DNA from: JAPPHA01 sp965221575
Lineage (GTDB): Bacteria; Pseudomonadota; Alphaproteobacteria; Rhodobacterales; Rhodobacteraceae
Assembly: GCA_965221575.1 (NCBI GenBank)
Contig: CBDCSM010000011.1
Location: 1,155,737-1,219,736, forward strand
Direction of reading: 5' to 3'
DNA: 64,000 nt
This document shows positions 41,104 to 51,622 of the stretch, piece after piece. How positions within the stretch are numbered: the stretch's first letter is position 1; each line of letters begins with the position of its first letter. The position numbers were made by a program, and so were the translations under genes. The notes under the pieces are model-generated. The model was not told the origin of the DNA. It saw nothing but the letters and a program-made list of their open reading frames with translations, and ran no database searches.

Positions 41104-41727
41104 TCACGCCCTCGAACGCCGCATGCGGGTGCGCGTGCGCATGTGCTCGAAATAACGGTAGAAGAGGAGCGCGCAGATGATGGCCAGGTGGATGATCGGC
41201 GACGGCGGCCAGGCCTTGACCACCAGGAGAAAGTGGATGCCGCCGGCCAGCGCCGCGACATAGATCAGGCGATGGAGTTTCCTCCATGCGGCTGCTCCGA
41301 GCCTGCGGACGGACGCGTTGTTCGACGTGATGGCAAGCGGCACCATGAGCAGGAAGCCCAGCATGCCGATAATGATGTAGGGCCTCTTGGTCAGGTCCTG
41401 AAAGATCTCCGGCCAGTAGAACTGGTAGTCGAGAATGATGTAGTTCAGCAGGTGCAGCACCGCGTAGTAGAAGACCAGCAGCCCGAGCGCGCGCCGGAAT
41501 TTCAGCAGGTTGATCCTCGTCGTCTTGAGCAGGGGCGTGATTGCGAGAACCACGATCAGGAGTCTGAGCGCCCATTCGCCGGTCAGGTGCTGCAGCGCCC
41601 TGACCGGGTCGGCGCCCAGCTGGTTGGTCAGCCCCCAGTAGAGGAATATGAACCCGGGGAGCATTCCGATCGGATAGAGCGGCCAGGCGGGGATCCGCCG
41701 AACCGCCGAATTGATTCGCTTGACCAT
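41104..41727 (-). CDS. msrQ: heme-binding membrane subunit MsrQ of the periplasmic methionine sulfoxide reductase
   Basis: A 207-residue inner-membrane cytochrome b-like protein with about six hydrophobic segments. The family features are visible: the WPLYPIGMLPGFIFLYWGL start of the first membrane region, LLNYIILDY, and LHRLIYVAALAGGIHFLLVVK, where conserved histidines bind heme. It passes electrons from the quinone pool or flavin reductase to MsrP. It lies 24 bases after msrP. Standard msrPQ pair, unrelated to the accessory blocks. Confidence 0.93.
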   Translation of the reverse strand: MVKRINSAVRRIPAWPLYPIGMLPGFIFLYWGLTNQLGADPVRALQHLTGEWALRLLIVVLAITPLLKTTRINLLKFRRALGLLVFYYAVLHLLNYIILDYQFYWPEIFQDLTKRPYIIIGMLGFLLMVPLAITSNNASVRRLGAAAWRKLHRLIYVAALAGGIHFLLVVKAWPPSPIIHLAIICALLFYRYFEHMRTRTRMRRSRA

Positions 41728-41751
41728 CGTGTCGACCCGACCGGCCCTAAA

Positions 41752-42678
41752 TCAGTAGTTCTGCGCGAGGTCCATCCCGTCATACAGCGACGCGACCTCC
41801 TCGGCATAGCCGTTGAACATCAGGGTCGGCTTGCGCTTGGCGAAGAACCCTTTCCCGACCGGGCGCTCCGACGCCTGTGACCATCGGGGGTGATGCACCT
41901 CCGGATTGACGTTGGAATAGAAACCGTATTCCCGCGGACTCTGCATGTTCCACGTCGTCGGGGGCTCCTCTTCCGTCAGCGTCATCCGGACGATGGCCTT
42001 GATCGACTTGAAGCCATACTTCCAGGGAACCACCAGGCGCAACGGGGCGCCGTTCTGGTTGGGCAATTCCTCGCCGTACAGACCGGTCGCGAGGATCGTC
42101 AGCGGATGCATCGCCTCGTCGAGCCTCAGCCCTTCCCGGTACGGCCATTCGAGCAGGCGGGATGACTGGCCAGGCATTTCCTCGGGACGGAACAGCGTCT
42201 CGAAGGCCACGTAGCGCGCACCCGGAGTCGGGTCTGCCCGCGCAATCAGTGTTCCAAGCTCGAAACCGATCCAGGGAACGACCATTGACCATGCCTCGAC
42301 GCAGCGGAGCCGGTAGATCCTCTCCTCGAGCGTGACGTCCTTCAGGATGTCCTCGAGATCGTAGGTGCCGGGATTGTTGACCATGCCGTCGATCACGACG
42401 GACCACGGCTTCGTCGTCAGGCCGCCAGCCCGTTTCGCGGCGTCATCCTTGCCCGTGCCGAACTCGTAGTAGTTGTTGTAGGTGGTGATCGCTTCGAGCG
42501 GGGTGAGTTCCTCGTCTGTCGAGTAGATGCTCGGCACCGCGTCGATCGCCGCCGAAACGATCGACGGCGCGAGGCCGGCCGCGATGGAACCGCCTCCGAC
42601 CGTCATGGCTGCGACAAATTTGCGCCGGTTCAGGAAGTCTTCTCGTGGCGTGACATCGGAATACTTCAGGTCTGACAT
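41752..42678 (-). CDS. msrP: periplasmic protein-methionine-sulfoxide reductase, molybdopterin subunit MsrP
   Basis: A 308-residue sulfite-oxidase-fold enzyme with a twin-arginine signal (NRRKFVAAMTVGGG near residue 17). The molybdenum-ligand Cys sits in RLRCVEAWSMVVPWIGF. It repairs oxidised methionine in periplasmic proteins and receives electrons through MsrQ. ATG start at 42678. Confidence 0.93.
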   Translation of the reverse strand: MSDLKYSDVTPREDFLNRRKFVAAMTVGGGSIAAGLAPSIVSAAIDAVPSIYSTDEELTPLEAITTYNNYYEFGTGKDDAAKRAGGLTTKPWSVVIDGMVNNPGTYDLEDILKDVTLEERIYRLRCVEAWSMVVPWIGFELGTLIARADPTPGARYVAFETLFRPEEMPGQSSRLLEWPYREGLRLDEAMHPLTILATGLYGEELPNQNGAPLRLVVPWKYGFKSIKAIVRMTLTEEEPPTTWNMQSPREYGFYSNVNPEVHHPRWSQASERPVGKGFFAKRKPTLMFNGYAEEVASLYDGMDLAQNY

Positions 42679-42817
42679 ATTCTTCTCTTTCAGTTTCGTC
42701 TCTGCTCCGGAGAGCGTGGATTGGTCCCGTGTTCAGCACTTTTTCTACTAAATAGGCATGTTGCGAGGCAAAACACCGTCTCTCACGGTATTGTTGAAAT
42801 TGTTTCAATCCCGCCTG

Positions 42818-43306
42818 TCAGCGATTCTCCCGGCGGACCGGACGAAGCTTTCCCGGATCGATCCCGGATGCCTTTCCAAATCCCGCGTTCAGGAATGCCG
42901 TCTCGATCTCGACGACGATGAAATGGAAATCGGCGAAGTCGACGTACGGCCGGGGCACGTCCGATACCGAAAGGAAATGCGAACGGCAATCGAGATGTTT
43001 CGGGCTGCCCCTTTCCAGGAAACGTGCACGGCCGGTCAGTGTCAGCCGCGCGCTGTCCAGCGGATCACCGGAATCGTCGAATTCGCCGACCAGCAGTGAA
43101 CACTTCGGATTGGCCCGGAGTGCCTTCGTGTGCATCGACAGCTCCGATACCAGCACATACACCTCCCCGCCCGGCGTCGCACCGACGGCAACCCTGCTGA
43201 CATGGGGATGGCCTGTTCCGGGATCGATGACCCCGAGGGCACCGGTCATTGCGGACCCGATCAAACGACGGGCGATGCCTTCGGGAGACGGGTTTGTCAT
43301 CGCCAA
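42818..43306 (-). CDS. pyridoxamine 5'-phosphate oxidase-like flavin-binding protein (HugZ-like)
   Basis: A 162-residue split-barrel protein. The N-terminal half resembles PNPOx/HugZ members (GALGVIDPGTGHPHVSRVAVG, SELSMHTKALRANPKCSLLVGE), and the end has VDFADFHFIVVEIETAFLNAGFGKA. Such proteins bind FMN, F420 or heme. HugZ-type members degrade heme, but a heme-specific C-terminal domain is not visible here, so a general flavin reductase or PPOX-class role is equally possible. Its promoter region is the 118 bases shared with the broken dehydrogenase gene behind it. Confidence 0.8.
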   Translation of the reverse strand: MAMTNPSPEGIARRLIGSAMTGALGVIDPGTGHPHVSRVAVGATPGGEVYVLVSELSMHTKALRANPKCSLLVGEFDDSGDPLDSARLTLTGRARFLERGSPKHLDCRSHFLSVSDVPRPYVDFADFHFIVVEIETAFLNAGFGKASGIDPGKLRPVRRENR

Positions 43307-43424
43307 GCCCTCCGATGATGCTCCGCGGCCTCGGCTGTCACCTCGGCCGGGCCAGGAGGCGAGGTAACTGTGACTACGGCCGCTCCGGTTGCGTGTGCAA
43401 ATCCGAATTTTTTCACGGCCTTTT

Positions 43425-45956
43425 TCATGTTTCCGTCTCGATTGGGGGAAGGCTGTCGTCCGTCTCGACCGTCAGTCCTCGCCGGGCGTCACACTTCCCC
43501 TTGCTCAAACGTGAGGATCCGCATCTGGGGCGAGAATTCTCCGGGTCGAACGGCGGTTTCTCGAGAATTCGGGCGGGATACCTGGCGCCCAGGATCTCGA
43601 CCTCCAGATCACCAGGGGTCGCCCCATCCTCGAGGTAGGCGAATGCCACCGAGAAACCGACCCGGAACCCGAAATTGCCGGAGGTCACCATTCCGACCGG
43701 GCGCTCACCGAGCAACACCGGATGACCGAAAAAACGGGTCGACCTGGTCGTCATCACATTCGACCCTCAGCAATGCCAGTTCCATGCGTTGCCGGCCAGC
43801 GCCTCCTTGGCAGCTACGGTCCGTCTCGCGCCCACCGGTACCCCTCATCACCGTCGGCACGCAAATATCGCGAGAGGCCAGCCTCTTCGAGCGTCCGTTC
43901 CGTCGTCAATTCCGTGCCCCAGCCCGGGTAGCCCTTCTCGAGACGCATGGAGTCGATCGCGTAAGCCCCGAAAGGCCGAAGTCCGAGGGGAATTCCCTTC
44001 GCCTCCACGGCATGAAAGAGCGCACGCATCTGCCGGGCTGCCACGTGCAACTCCCAGCCCGTCTCGCCGGCATATGAGAGGCGCATCGCGAGCACCGGGA
44101 TGCCCGCGAGGAGAACACGCTTGCATGTCATCCACGGAAACGCCTCGATCGAGAATTTCTGCCCGGAGTTCGCCAGTTGCCGGATCAGTTCCGGGGACCG
44201 CGGCCCCACGATCGCGAGAACACCGAATGAGTCGGTGACGTTCTTCAAGGCGACATCGTGCCCGCGGCATCCTTCCTCGAGAATCGTTTCGTCGATCTGT
44301 TCGGCCGCCGCCGCGGACGTCAGCCACGCCCGGTCATCCGCGATCATGGAGACGGCAAATTCCGATTGAACGCCGCGCTCATCGGTCAGCACGTGCATCA
44401 GGCCAATACGGCCCGGGTCCGGCGCGCGACGCGCTCCGAGACTGTCGAGTGCTTCCCGGGTTCCCGGCCCCTTGATCTCGAATTTCGACAGGACGGACAG
44501 GTCGGCATACCCGACACCGCTGGTCACGGCCTCGACTTCACCCGCGACTGCCTCGAACCAGCCGGCCCGCCGGAAACTCGGCGGGCAGTCGCCCGTTCCG
44601 TTCACATCGAACCAGTTCGGGCGCTCCCAGCCGTTCACTGCTCCCATGATCGCGCCCCGGGCGACGAGGTCATCATGGATCGGTGACAGGCGTTTCCCCC
44701 TCCCGGCAGGGCGTTCTTCCCTCGGAAAATGGATCCCGAACTGTTCGCCGAAGCACTCGATCGCCTTGTCGACCTGGAACCCGCGATCGGCCCACGTGCC
44801 AAACCGGCGCGGATCGATGGCAAGGGCATCCATCGGCGGCATTCCGCGGCGCATCCACTCCGCAAGGAACCAGCCTGCCCCGCCGCCCCTCCATCACGCC
44901 CATCGAGGACCCGGTCAGCAACCAGGCACCAGGCATCCCTCCTGCAGGACCGATAAGGGGGTTCGCGTCCGGCGAAAACGTTATCGGCCCGTTGACGATC
45001 GTCCGGATTCCCGCGGTCTCCAGGGCCGGGATCCTCGCAATTGCCGCCTCGACGATCGGAGCGACCCGATCGAGATCCGGCGGCAGCAGCTCGGCGCCGA
45101 AGTCCTGCGGGACTCCGTCAACCGACCACGGTGTTCCGTCCGCCTCGTAGGGTCCGATGATCAGGCCGTCACGTTCCTGCCGGACGTACCAGCTTTCGTC
45201 CGGGTCCCGGATGATCGGCAACTCGCAGGCTTCGGACCTCCTGCGCTCGACCAGGGTCTCGATCGAGTCCGTGACGAGATACTGGTGCAGGATCGGAACG
45301 ATCGGGACGTCAATTCCCATCATCTGTCCGACATCATGCCCCCAGGTCCCGGCGGCGTTGACAATCTGCCGCGCCCGGATGGCGCCGCTGCCGGTCTCGA
45401 GAATCCAACGGCCGGCCTCTCTCGTGATTCCAGTGACAGGCGTCCAGCACCTGGTTTCGCCACCCTGCTTCCTCGCTGCATCCGCCAGTGCGCGCGTCGC
45501 GAGGGAAGGGTCGACATGACCGTCGAAGGGTTCATGGATTCCGCCGAGCAGCCCGTCGATCCGGGCCAGGGGGTGCAGTTCCCCGATCTCTTCCGGTGTC
45601 ACCAGGCGAAGCCCATGACCGGCGTAGGCCGAAAGCCCGGCGACATGGGCGAATTCGTCCATGCGATCCTGGTTGCGGGCCAGTCTCAGCGCGCCGGTCG
45701 GATGAAACCCCGTCGGAAGGCCCGTCTGCTCCGGCAGGATGTCCCTGTACAGGCGCACCGAATACGCCCGCAACTCCTGGATCGTCGGATGATGGGCAAA
45801 GTGCGTACACAATCCGGCGGCATGCCAGGTGGACCCATGGGTCAGGTCGTGTTTCTCGACAAGGACGACATCTTCCCATCCCGCACGGGTCAGGTGGTAC
45901 AGCAACGACACCCCCATGATCCCGCCACCGATGATCGCGACACGTGCGTCGGTCAT
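43425..45956 (-). pseudogene. frameshifted dimethylglycine/sarcosine dehydrogenase-like gene
   Basis: One ancestral gene of about 800 codons, now split over three frames. Frame 1 (45956 to about 44885) carries the FAD domain with GGGIMGVSLLYHL and GSTWHAAG, whose His is the usual covalent flavin attachment point. Frame 2 (about 44885-43814) carries the GcvT-like folate-binding domain (GETGWELHV). Frame 3 (43757-43425) carries the C-terminal GcvT part (PVGMVTSGNFGFRVG). The first change is at a G-rich run near 44885. At least one further change is needed between 43735 and 43840, where coding similarity passes through an intermediate frame. It is a parallel copy of the intact gene at 45953, so loss may be tolerated, unless the breaks are sequencing errors. 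Confidence 0.82.
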
Positions 45957-48373
45957 GCGCGCATCCTTTCGCCTTCCGGATCGTAAGGAGGTCGGAGCAA
46001 CGGAATGGCCCGGTGGAGGTCTCCCCCGATGTCGACCTCGAGCCGCCGTTGACAGGTTACCTCGAGCGGCTGTCCCGGCTCGATGTCGATCAACCCGAAG
46101 GCAAGCGACAGCCCGGTGCGGGGACCCCGAGCTCCGGAAGTCGTCAGACCGACATGGCGGCCATGCTCCAGGATCGGCTCGTCATGCAGCGACAACGGCT
46201 CACCAGCCAGGCGTAGCAGCACCAGCCGGCGCCTGACCGGACTCCGCCGCTCCAGGGCTTGTTCTCCGATGAATGGACGGTCGGTCCCGCACTGCCTGAC
46301 CGAGAACCCCAGGCCCGTCTCGCCGGGCATCAGGTCCGGTCCGATGTCGTGACCCCAGTGCCGGAACGCCTTTTCCATCCTGCAGCCATCGAGCGCGAAA
46401 TAGCCGAGATGACCCGCTCCCGTCGCTGCAAGGGCATCAAACACCGAAGGCGCATCCTCGATCCGGGCGAAGATCTCCCAGCCGCATTCACCCGAAAAAC
46501 TGACCCGGTTGGCGCGGACGGACCTTCCGGCGATCTCGACCTGGCGAGACGTCATGAAGGGGAACGCGCCCCAATCGGTGTCCGAGATTTCAGAAAGCGT
46601 TTCCCGGGATTGTGGACCCGCGATCCCGATGACCACCTCAGATTCGGTTGCGTCGTTGATGCAGACATTCATCCCCCTTGCGTGGCGTCGCAGTCGCCCG
46701 AGCTCCTTCCAGCGCAATCCGGCCGCAAGCACGATCCGAAAGGCCGAGGACCCGGTTCGCGTCACGGTAGCATCAGCCTCGATTCCGCCCCTGTCATTCA
46801 GCATCAGGGTGTAGGCAACCCTACCGGGTTCCAGGTCAACCCTCCCTGCACAGACGCGGTGAAGAAACGCGTTTGCGTCCGGCCCCGTCACGTCGAACTT
46901 GGTGAAAGGCGAAAGATCGATCAGCGCGACGCCGTCTGCCATCGCGCGGGCTTCACGCTCGGCGATCGGGTACCAGGGCTGACTGCCATACGACGGGGGA
47001 AACTCCCGCTCTTCCGCGGACCGTGCATGCCACAGCCCCCGTTCCCACCCGCCGGTCACGCCGAAAACCGCTCCCCGCTCCTCCCAGTGGCGGTGCAACG
47101 CGGACCTCCGGAGGTCGCGGCCAGCGCGGGGCTGCTTGTAGGGCCAGTGCATAGCCATGACATCACCGACCGCCTCCGCCATTCGCGCGCGCATGTGCTG
47201 CCGCGATGCCGTTTTCGGATCGGCACGCGCGATATCGATTTCCCACAAGTCCTCTCTTGGGAATCCATCGACAATCCAGTCGGCAAGCGCATGCCCGATC
47301 CCGTACGACGACATGATCCCGATGGAATTCATCCCGGCCGCAATGTACAGGCCGCCGGTTTCCGGTGCCTCGCCGACCAGTGGACGCGAATCAAACGTGA
47401 AACTCTCCGGGCCGTTCATGAATCTCTGTACGCCCGTTCGTTGCAGGACTGGAACGAGATCCAGCGCCGCGTCCAAGAACGGTGAAAACTGCTCCCAGTC
47501 TTCCGGCAACTCGAGGAATTCGCGATCGCCTTCCGCTCCGTCCGGGTCCCAGGGTTTCGCGTTCCATTCGAACCCTCCGATGACCAGCCGCCCGGCGTCG
47601 CCCTTCATGTAGGTCTGCCTGTCAAGATCGCGGACAACGGGAAACGGAACAGGCAGTTCCGCCACCGGTTCCGTGACCACGTACATGTGTTCGACCGCCT
47701 GCAGGGGAAGCGCAGCGCCCGCCGCTTCGGCCAACTGCCCCGACCAGGCCCCGGCGCACAGCGCGACCGCGCCAGCAGAAATAACTTCGCCGTCCGCAAG
47801 GCGAACGCCGGAAACGCACCCGTCCTGGACGAGAATCCGCTCAACCGGCGCATGCTCCCTGATCACGACGCCTTCCCCGCGCGCGGCACGGGCGTATGCC
47901 ATGCACAGGTCATAGGGGTTGACCGTCGCGTCCTCGGCGACGGCAAGCGCACCGGCGATTCCGGACATGTTCAATCCGGGCAAGCGCAGGGCCAGGTCAT
48001 CCTTCGACAGAACCGTCGGTTCAAGGCCATGGAGTCGACCGATTGCAGCGATCCGTCGGAGTTCCGTCATGCGCTCGGGGCGTCGTCCGATCCAGTAACC
48101 ACCGGTCGTCCGGAACCCGGTCGCCACTTCGGTCAACTGCTCTAGTTTCGGGATCCCTTCAAGGGCCTCCATTGTCATTCGAGTCATGAGCGGTGTCGCC
48201 CTGAGCGGGCCAACGATCCCTGCCGCGTGCCAACTCGTCCCGGACGCCAGTTGATTGCGTTCGAGTAACGTGACCGATGGACCGTGGTCGCGGCGGGAGA
48301 GATGCCATGCAAGACTCAGGCCGATGGCTCCACCGCCGACAATGACAACCGGCTTCGTCCGTTCAGACGGCAT
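45953..48373 (-). CDS. dimethylglycine/sarcosine dehydrogenase-like FAD enzyme with GcvT domain
   Basis: An 806-residue enzyme. The N-terminal DAO-type FAD domain has GGGAIGLS (13-20) and GTSWHAAG with His49, the likely covalent flavin histidine. The second half carries a GcvT-like tetrahydrofolate-binding domain (VSFSGECGWEIF) and a C-terminal barrel. Such enzymes oxidatively demethylate glycine betaine derivatives and pass the one-carbon unit to folate. The ATG at 48373 follows GGGAG at good spacing and is preferred to a start 18 codons upstream. The start of the broken copy overlaps its stop (ATGA), so both were one operon. The exact substrate is not defined. Confidence 0.87.
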   Translation of the reverse strand: MPSERTKPVVIVGGGAIGLSLAWHLSRRDHGPSVTLLERNQLASGTSWHAAGIVGPLRATPLMTRMTMEALEGIPKLEQLTEVATGFRTTGGYWIGRRPERMTELRRIAAIGRLHGLEPTVLSKDDLALRLPGLNMSGIAGALAVAEDATVNPYDLCMAYARAARGEGVVIREHAPVERILVQDGCVSGVRLADGEVISAGAVALCAGAWSGQLAEAAGAALPLQAVEHMYVVTEPVAELPVPFPVVRDLDRQTYMKGDAGRLVIGGFEWNAKPWDPDGAEGDREFLELPEDWEQFSPFLDAALDLVPVLQRTGVQRFMNGPESFTFDSRPLVGEAPETGGLYIAAGMNSIGIMSSYGIGHALADWIVDGFPREDLWEIDIARADPKTASRQHMRARMAEAVGDVMAMHWPYKQPRAGRDLRRSALHRHWEERGAVFGVTGGWERGLWHARSAEEREFPPSYGSQPWYPIAEREARAMADGVALIDLSPFTKFDVTGPDANAFLHRVCAGRVDLEPGRVAYTLMLNDRGGIEADATVTRTGSSAFRIVLAAGLRWKELGRLRRHARGMNVCINDATESEVVIGIAGPQSRETLSEISDTDWGAFPFMTSRQVEIAGRSVRANRVSFSGECGWEIFARIEDAPSVFDALAATGAGHLGYFALDGCRMEKAFRHWGHDIGPDLMPGETGLGFSVRQCGTDRPFIGEQALERRSPVRRRLVLLRLAGEPLSLHDEPILEHGRHVGLTTSGARGPRTGLSLAFGLIDIEPGQPLEVTCQRRLEVDIGGDLHRAIPLLRPPYDPEGERMRA

Positions 48374-49161
48374 GGACCACTCCCTTTTGATCAAAACGGA
48401 AGTTCCTTTCTCCGGTTTGCTTGTCAAGTGCTAGGAAACCCGAGGACCCGAGTTCCAGAAAGACCATCATGTATTGCCACCAGACGTTGGGTACATGCAT
48501 TTGCATGAATCGGCGGTCAGCCTGAATCGCAAGATAGGCGGGGTTTTTGCCGAACTCCGCCTCCACGGAACCAGACGCGCGCAACTTGGGAGGTTGAGTA
48601 TCCGCTTACAATGAGGCCGTAGTACTGAATACGGAGCGTCGCGTTGCAAATGCCTGGTAGAAACTGATGCTGGTTTTCTGCATGCCGAGCGGATCGAGGC
48701 CATTCTTCTTTCGGTTCCCGGTCCATTCGGGACAATTGATTTCGGTCGTTTCGGCTTCCGCTACGGCGACGACAGAGTCTCCATCACCGCAGGCTCTCCG
48801 CCACGCCTTCGAAGATAAACTCATTCAGAAAGATGCGCTGGTCGAACAAGTTGCGTTCAACTTCGCTCAATTCGGCTTCGTCGCAAATGTCGTTCCGTCA
48901 GTCCCGGATAGTGCCGACCTCCCGGGCGATGTTATCCTTCACTGCATTCTTGCTGAACTGGAAATTTGACGCAGCTTCTTGGCAGGTCGCGATCGTATTC
49001 GTCCGAATTTCTCTGACCATCAGCATCGCTTGGCTGGCCACATCGCCGAAACTGTCTTGCGGACAGATGTCATAGTACTACAGTTTCACCCTGCCTTGCT
49101 GGCTTGAAGCGTACGTAACGGCGTTTATGCGCTGCATCAGAATTGCCGAGACGATCCCGGA
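48374..49161. other. intergenic region with a minus-strand gene remnant
   Basis: 788 bases without an intact gene. On the minus strand around 48500-48720, fragments in two frames read ENGLDPLGMQKTSISFYQAF-like and YYGL, matching a family of uncharacterised proteins whose name I cannot recall. They are broken by frame changes. The rest shows nothing. Confidence 0.4.
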
Positions 49162-50237
49162 ATGAACTCCGATAACCCCGAAAATGGCCGAATTTCGCCC
49201 ACCGGCGGCTCCGGCCTCCTGGTCGCCGCGTCGGCACCGGCAACCGCGCGAGTCACGGAATCCGCCCTCGTTCCCGCGCCGATCGCTCTTCTCGGCGACA
49301 ATGCCTGCCACGCCTGGGTCGAATTCTTCGCCTCGCACATCCGCAACCCCAACACCCGTGCCTCCTACGCCCGGGCGGCCCACGCCCTGTTTCGCTGGCT
49401 TGGCGATCGCGGTATCGAGGACGTCCGCGACATCCGGGGAGTCCACATCTCGGCCTGGATTGAGGACCGGCTCACGTGCGGCATGGCGAAGGCGACCGTA
49501 AAATTGGAACTTGCAGCCGTCCGGCAACTGTTTGCCTGGCTGGCTCTCCACCGGATCATCCCCTGATTCCCCGGCCGTGGCGGTCCGCGGGCCGAAGCAC
49601 GTGGTGCGGATCGGCCTGACACCGGTGCTGACGACAACCGAGGCCCGGCGGTTCATGCGCTGGCTCCCGTCCGGGACGATCACGGAACTTCGCGACCGGG
49701 CCTTCATCGCGACCCTGACGTATAGCTTCGCCCGGGTCTCGGCAGCGGTGGCGATGAACTTGGCGGATGTCTCGGTTCGCGACGGGCGCTGGCACGTCCG
49801 GCTGCATGAGAAGGCAAGCAAGGTCCTGGATATCCCATGCCACCACCGCCTGGAGGAATACCTCCGGGATTCCCCGGGATTACATGGAAGCCGGAGGGCT
49901 CATGGAGCGCGAGCTTCGTGCGACGCCGCTGTTTCGTTCGGTGGACCGCCGCAAGGGTTCCGTCTCGCTGTCAGACCGCAGGTGGAGCCGCCACCGGGCA
50001 CGGGAGGCGGTCGAGCGCCTGGCCATTCGCGCGGGTGACGAGGGTGTCATCAGTTCGGGATACATCGGCTGTCACAGTCTCCGGGCGACCGGGATCACGG
50101 CATACCTGGAGCATCCCGATGCACGCGTTGAGGTTGCGCAGTATCTTGCCGGGCACGCCCGCACGGAGACGACACGTCTCTACGACCGCCGCGAGGAGCA
50201 GGTTTCGCTTGATGAAGTCGAGCGGATCGGCATTTAG
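49162..50237 (+). pseudogene. tyrosine recombinase/integrase, broken by two frameshifts
   Basis: The N-terminal core-binding domain (HIRNPNTRASYARAAHALFRWL) lies in frame 1 up to a stop at 49566. Similarity continues in frame 2 (VLTTTEARRFMRWLP, LHEKASKVLDIPC, 49570-49870) and frame 3 with the catalytic part (HSLRATGITAYLEH and LAGHARTETTRLYDRR, ending at 50237). The R...H-R...Y residues of the family are present. Inserted bases are visible after ATCATCCCC near 49566 and in the CCGGGATTAC region near 49880. The nearest intact-looking mobile function is dead, unless these are assembly errors. Confidence 0.82.
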
Positions 50238-50262
50238 TAGCGTAGGGGAAGGAACTGAAACC

Positions 50263-50863
50263 ATGACTGCACAGGCCAGACACAGGGAAACTCGGCGGGC
50301 GACATACCAGGACGTTCTCGACGCGCCGCCCCACAAGGTCGCCGAGGTGATTTCCGGCACACTCCATTCCCATCCAAGGCCGGCCATGCGGCATGCCTGG
50401 GCGAGTTCAGGATTGGGGATGAAGATCGGTTCGCCATTCAACTATGGCGATGACGGCCCCGGCGGCTGGTGGATCGGTTTTCGAACCCGAACTTCACCTG
50501 GGCGAAGACATCGTGGTGCCGGATCTCGCCGGCTGGCGGCACGAGACGATGCCCGAATACCCGGACGCGGCTTATTGCACGATTGCGCCGGACTGGGTCT
50601 GCGAGGTACTCTCGCCCTCTACACGGCAGTTGGACCTGAACGAGAAACGGAGTTTCTATGCCCGCGAAGGCGTTGGTCATCTCTGGTTCGTCGACCCCGA
50701 CGCACGGACACTTGAGGCCTTCGAATTACGCGAGGGACAGTGGCTGCTGCTAGCGACGCTCGTCGATGACGCGCTGGTCTCGCTTCCTCCCTTCGACGCT
50801 ATCACCTTCCCGCTCGACGCCCTCTGGCCCGAGGTGATCGCTGGTGCGGGACAGGCGGAATAA
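50263..50863 (+). pseudogene. Uma2-family (DUF820) endonuclease-like gene, frameshifted
   Basis: Starts 25 bases after the integrase. The first 70 codons (RATYQDVLDAPPHKVAEVISG) and the C-terminal 135 codons (VFEPELHLGEDIVVPDLAGWR, DWVCEVLSPSTRQLD) belong to one Uma2-type protein. An extra base near 50476 moves the frame. The family fold is PD-(D/E)xK-like and of unknown role. Inactive as written. Confidence 0.72.
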
Positions 50864-51622
50864 CGAGATTTTCCGAGTCAACTGTCCCGCGGCTGGGCAT
50901 CCAAGGCCCGGCATTTCCGGAATGCCGGGCAGCAGGGCTCAATCTCCTTCCGTCAACCATCATCTACGGAATCGGATCAATTCGGACGCGCAGTGCGGCG
51001 ACTAGAACTGCGGGGCCTTGAGATGGCACTGGGATCTGATCAGACACATCTCACCGCCTGAGGTGGCGATGCAACAACGGTATTGGCGAGGGATCATGCG
51101 ATGAGTATTTACCTTGAGAAATTTGCTGGTTTTGACCGTTCGGTTGACGAGTTTCGGCACCGGGTGCACCGACCGGAAAGCCCGACGACACGGACACTGT
51201 TTGCGGAAATTTTCGTCCGATTCATAGTTGCAATCGAAACGTTTCGATTAAAACCTGTTCATGATCTACGCTCTGCTCGACGGATGGCACCACGTCAAGG
51301 TCACCGACCGCCGCACCCGGCAGGACTTCGCCAGGGCGCTGTAGGATCTTGCCGATGTCCACTTTCCCGGAAAGTCCATCAAGCATGTGGGTGGACAATT
51401 TCAACGCTCATAGACTGTCGACGCTATACTATACCTCCTAACGGGCGGAGGCGTCGCGTCTCGCCAGGAGGTTCGAGACCCACTACACGCCGAAGCACGG
51501 CAGTTGGCGGAATTCGAGATCAATGCATTGCCTCGCCATAGCAATTGGATGGCGACATTGAAATGCCCACTGGGCACCTCTGAAGAGCAGCGAGTTTGTC
51601 TACCAAACGAGCGCTTGAGGGA
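50864..51622. other. intergenic region with IS630 remnant
   Basis: 759 bases. Only the IS630 remnant at about 51250-51570 is recognised. The 152-codon frame from 51083 contains it out of frame and is not a real gene. Confidence 0.5.
51250..51570 (+). pseudogene. IS630-family transposase 3' remnant
   Basis: One plus-strand frame from 51259 reads MIYALLDGWHHVKVTDRRT, a stop, then DLADVHFPGKS. Other frames read VDNFNAHRLSTLY and FETHYTPKHGSW. These are the DDE-region blocks of IS630 (GWRHVKVTDRRT, VLDNLNTH, HYTPKHGSWLN). Stops and frame changes show it is dead. Confidence 0.65.

Noticed and set aside
40939..41880. 313-codon plus-strand frame
   Set aside because: Antisense to msrQ and the 3' end of msrP.
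44472..45986. 504-codon plus-strand frame
   Set aside because: Antisense to the broken dehydrogenase gene; no family motif.
46259..47485. 408-codon plus-strand frame
   Set aside because: Antisense to the intact dehydrogenase gene.
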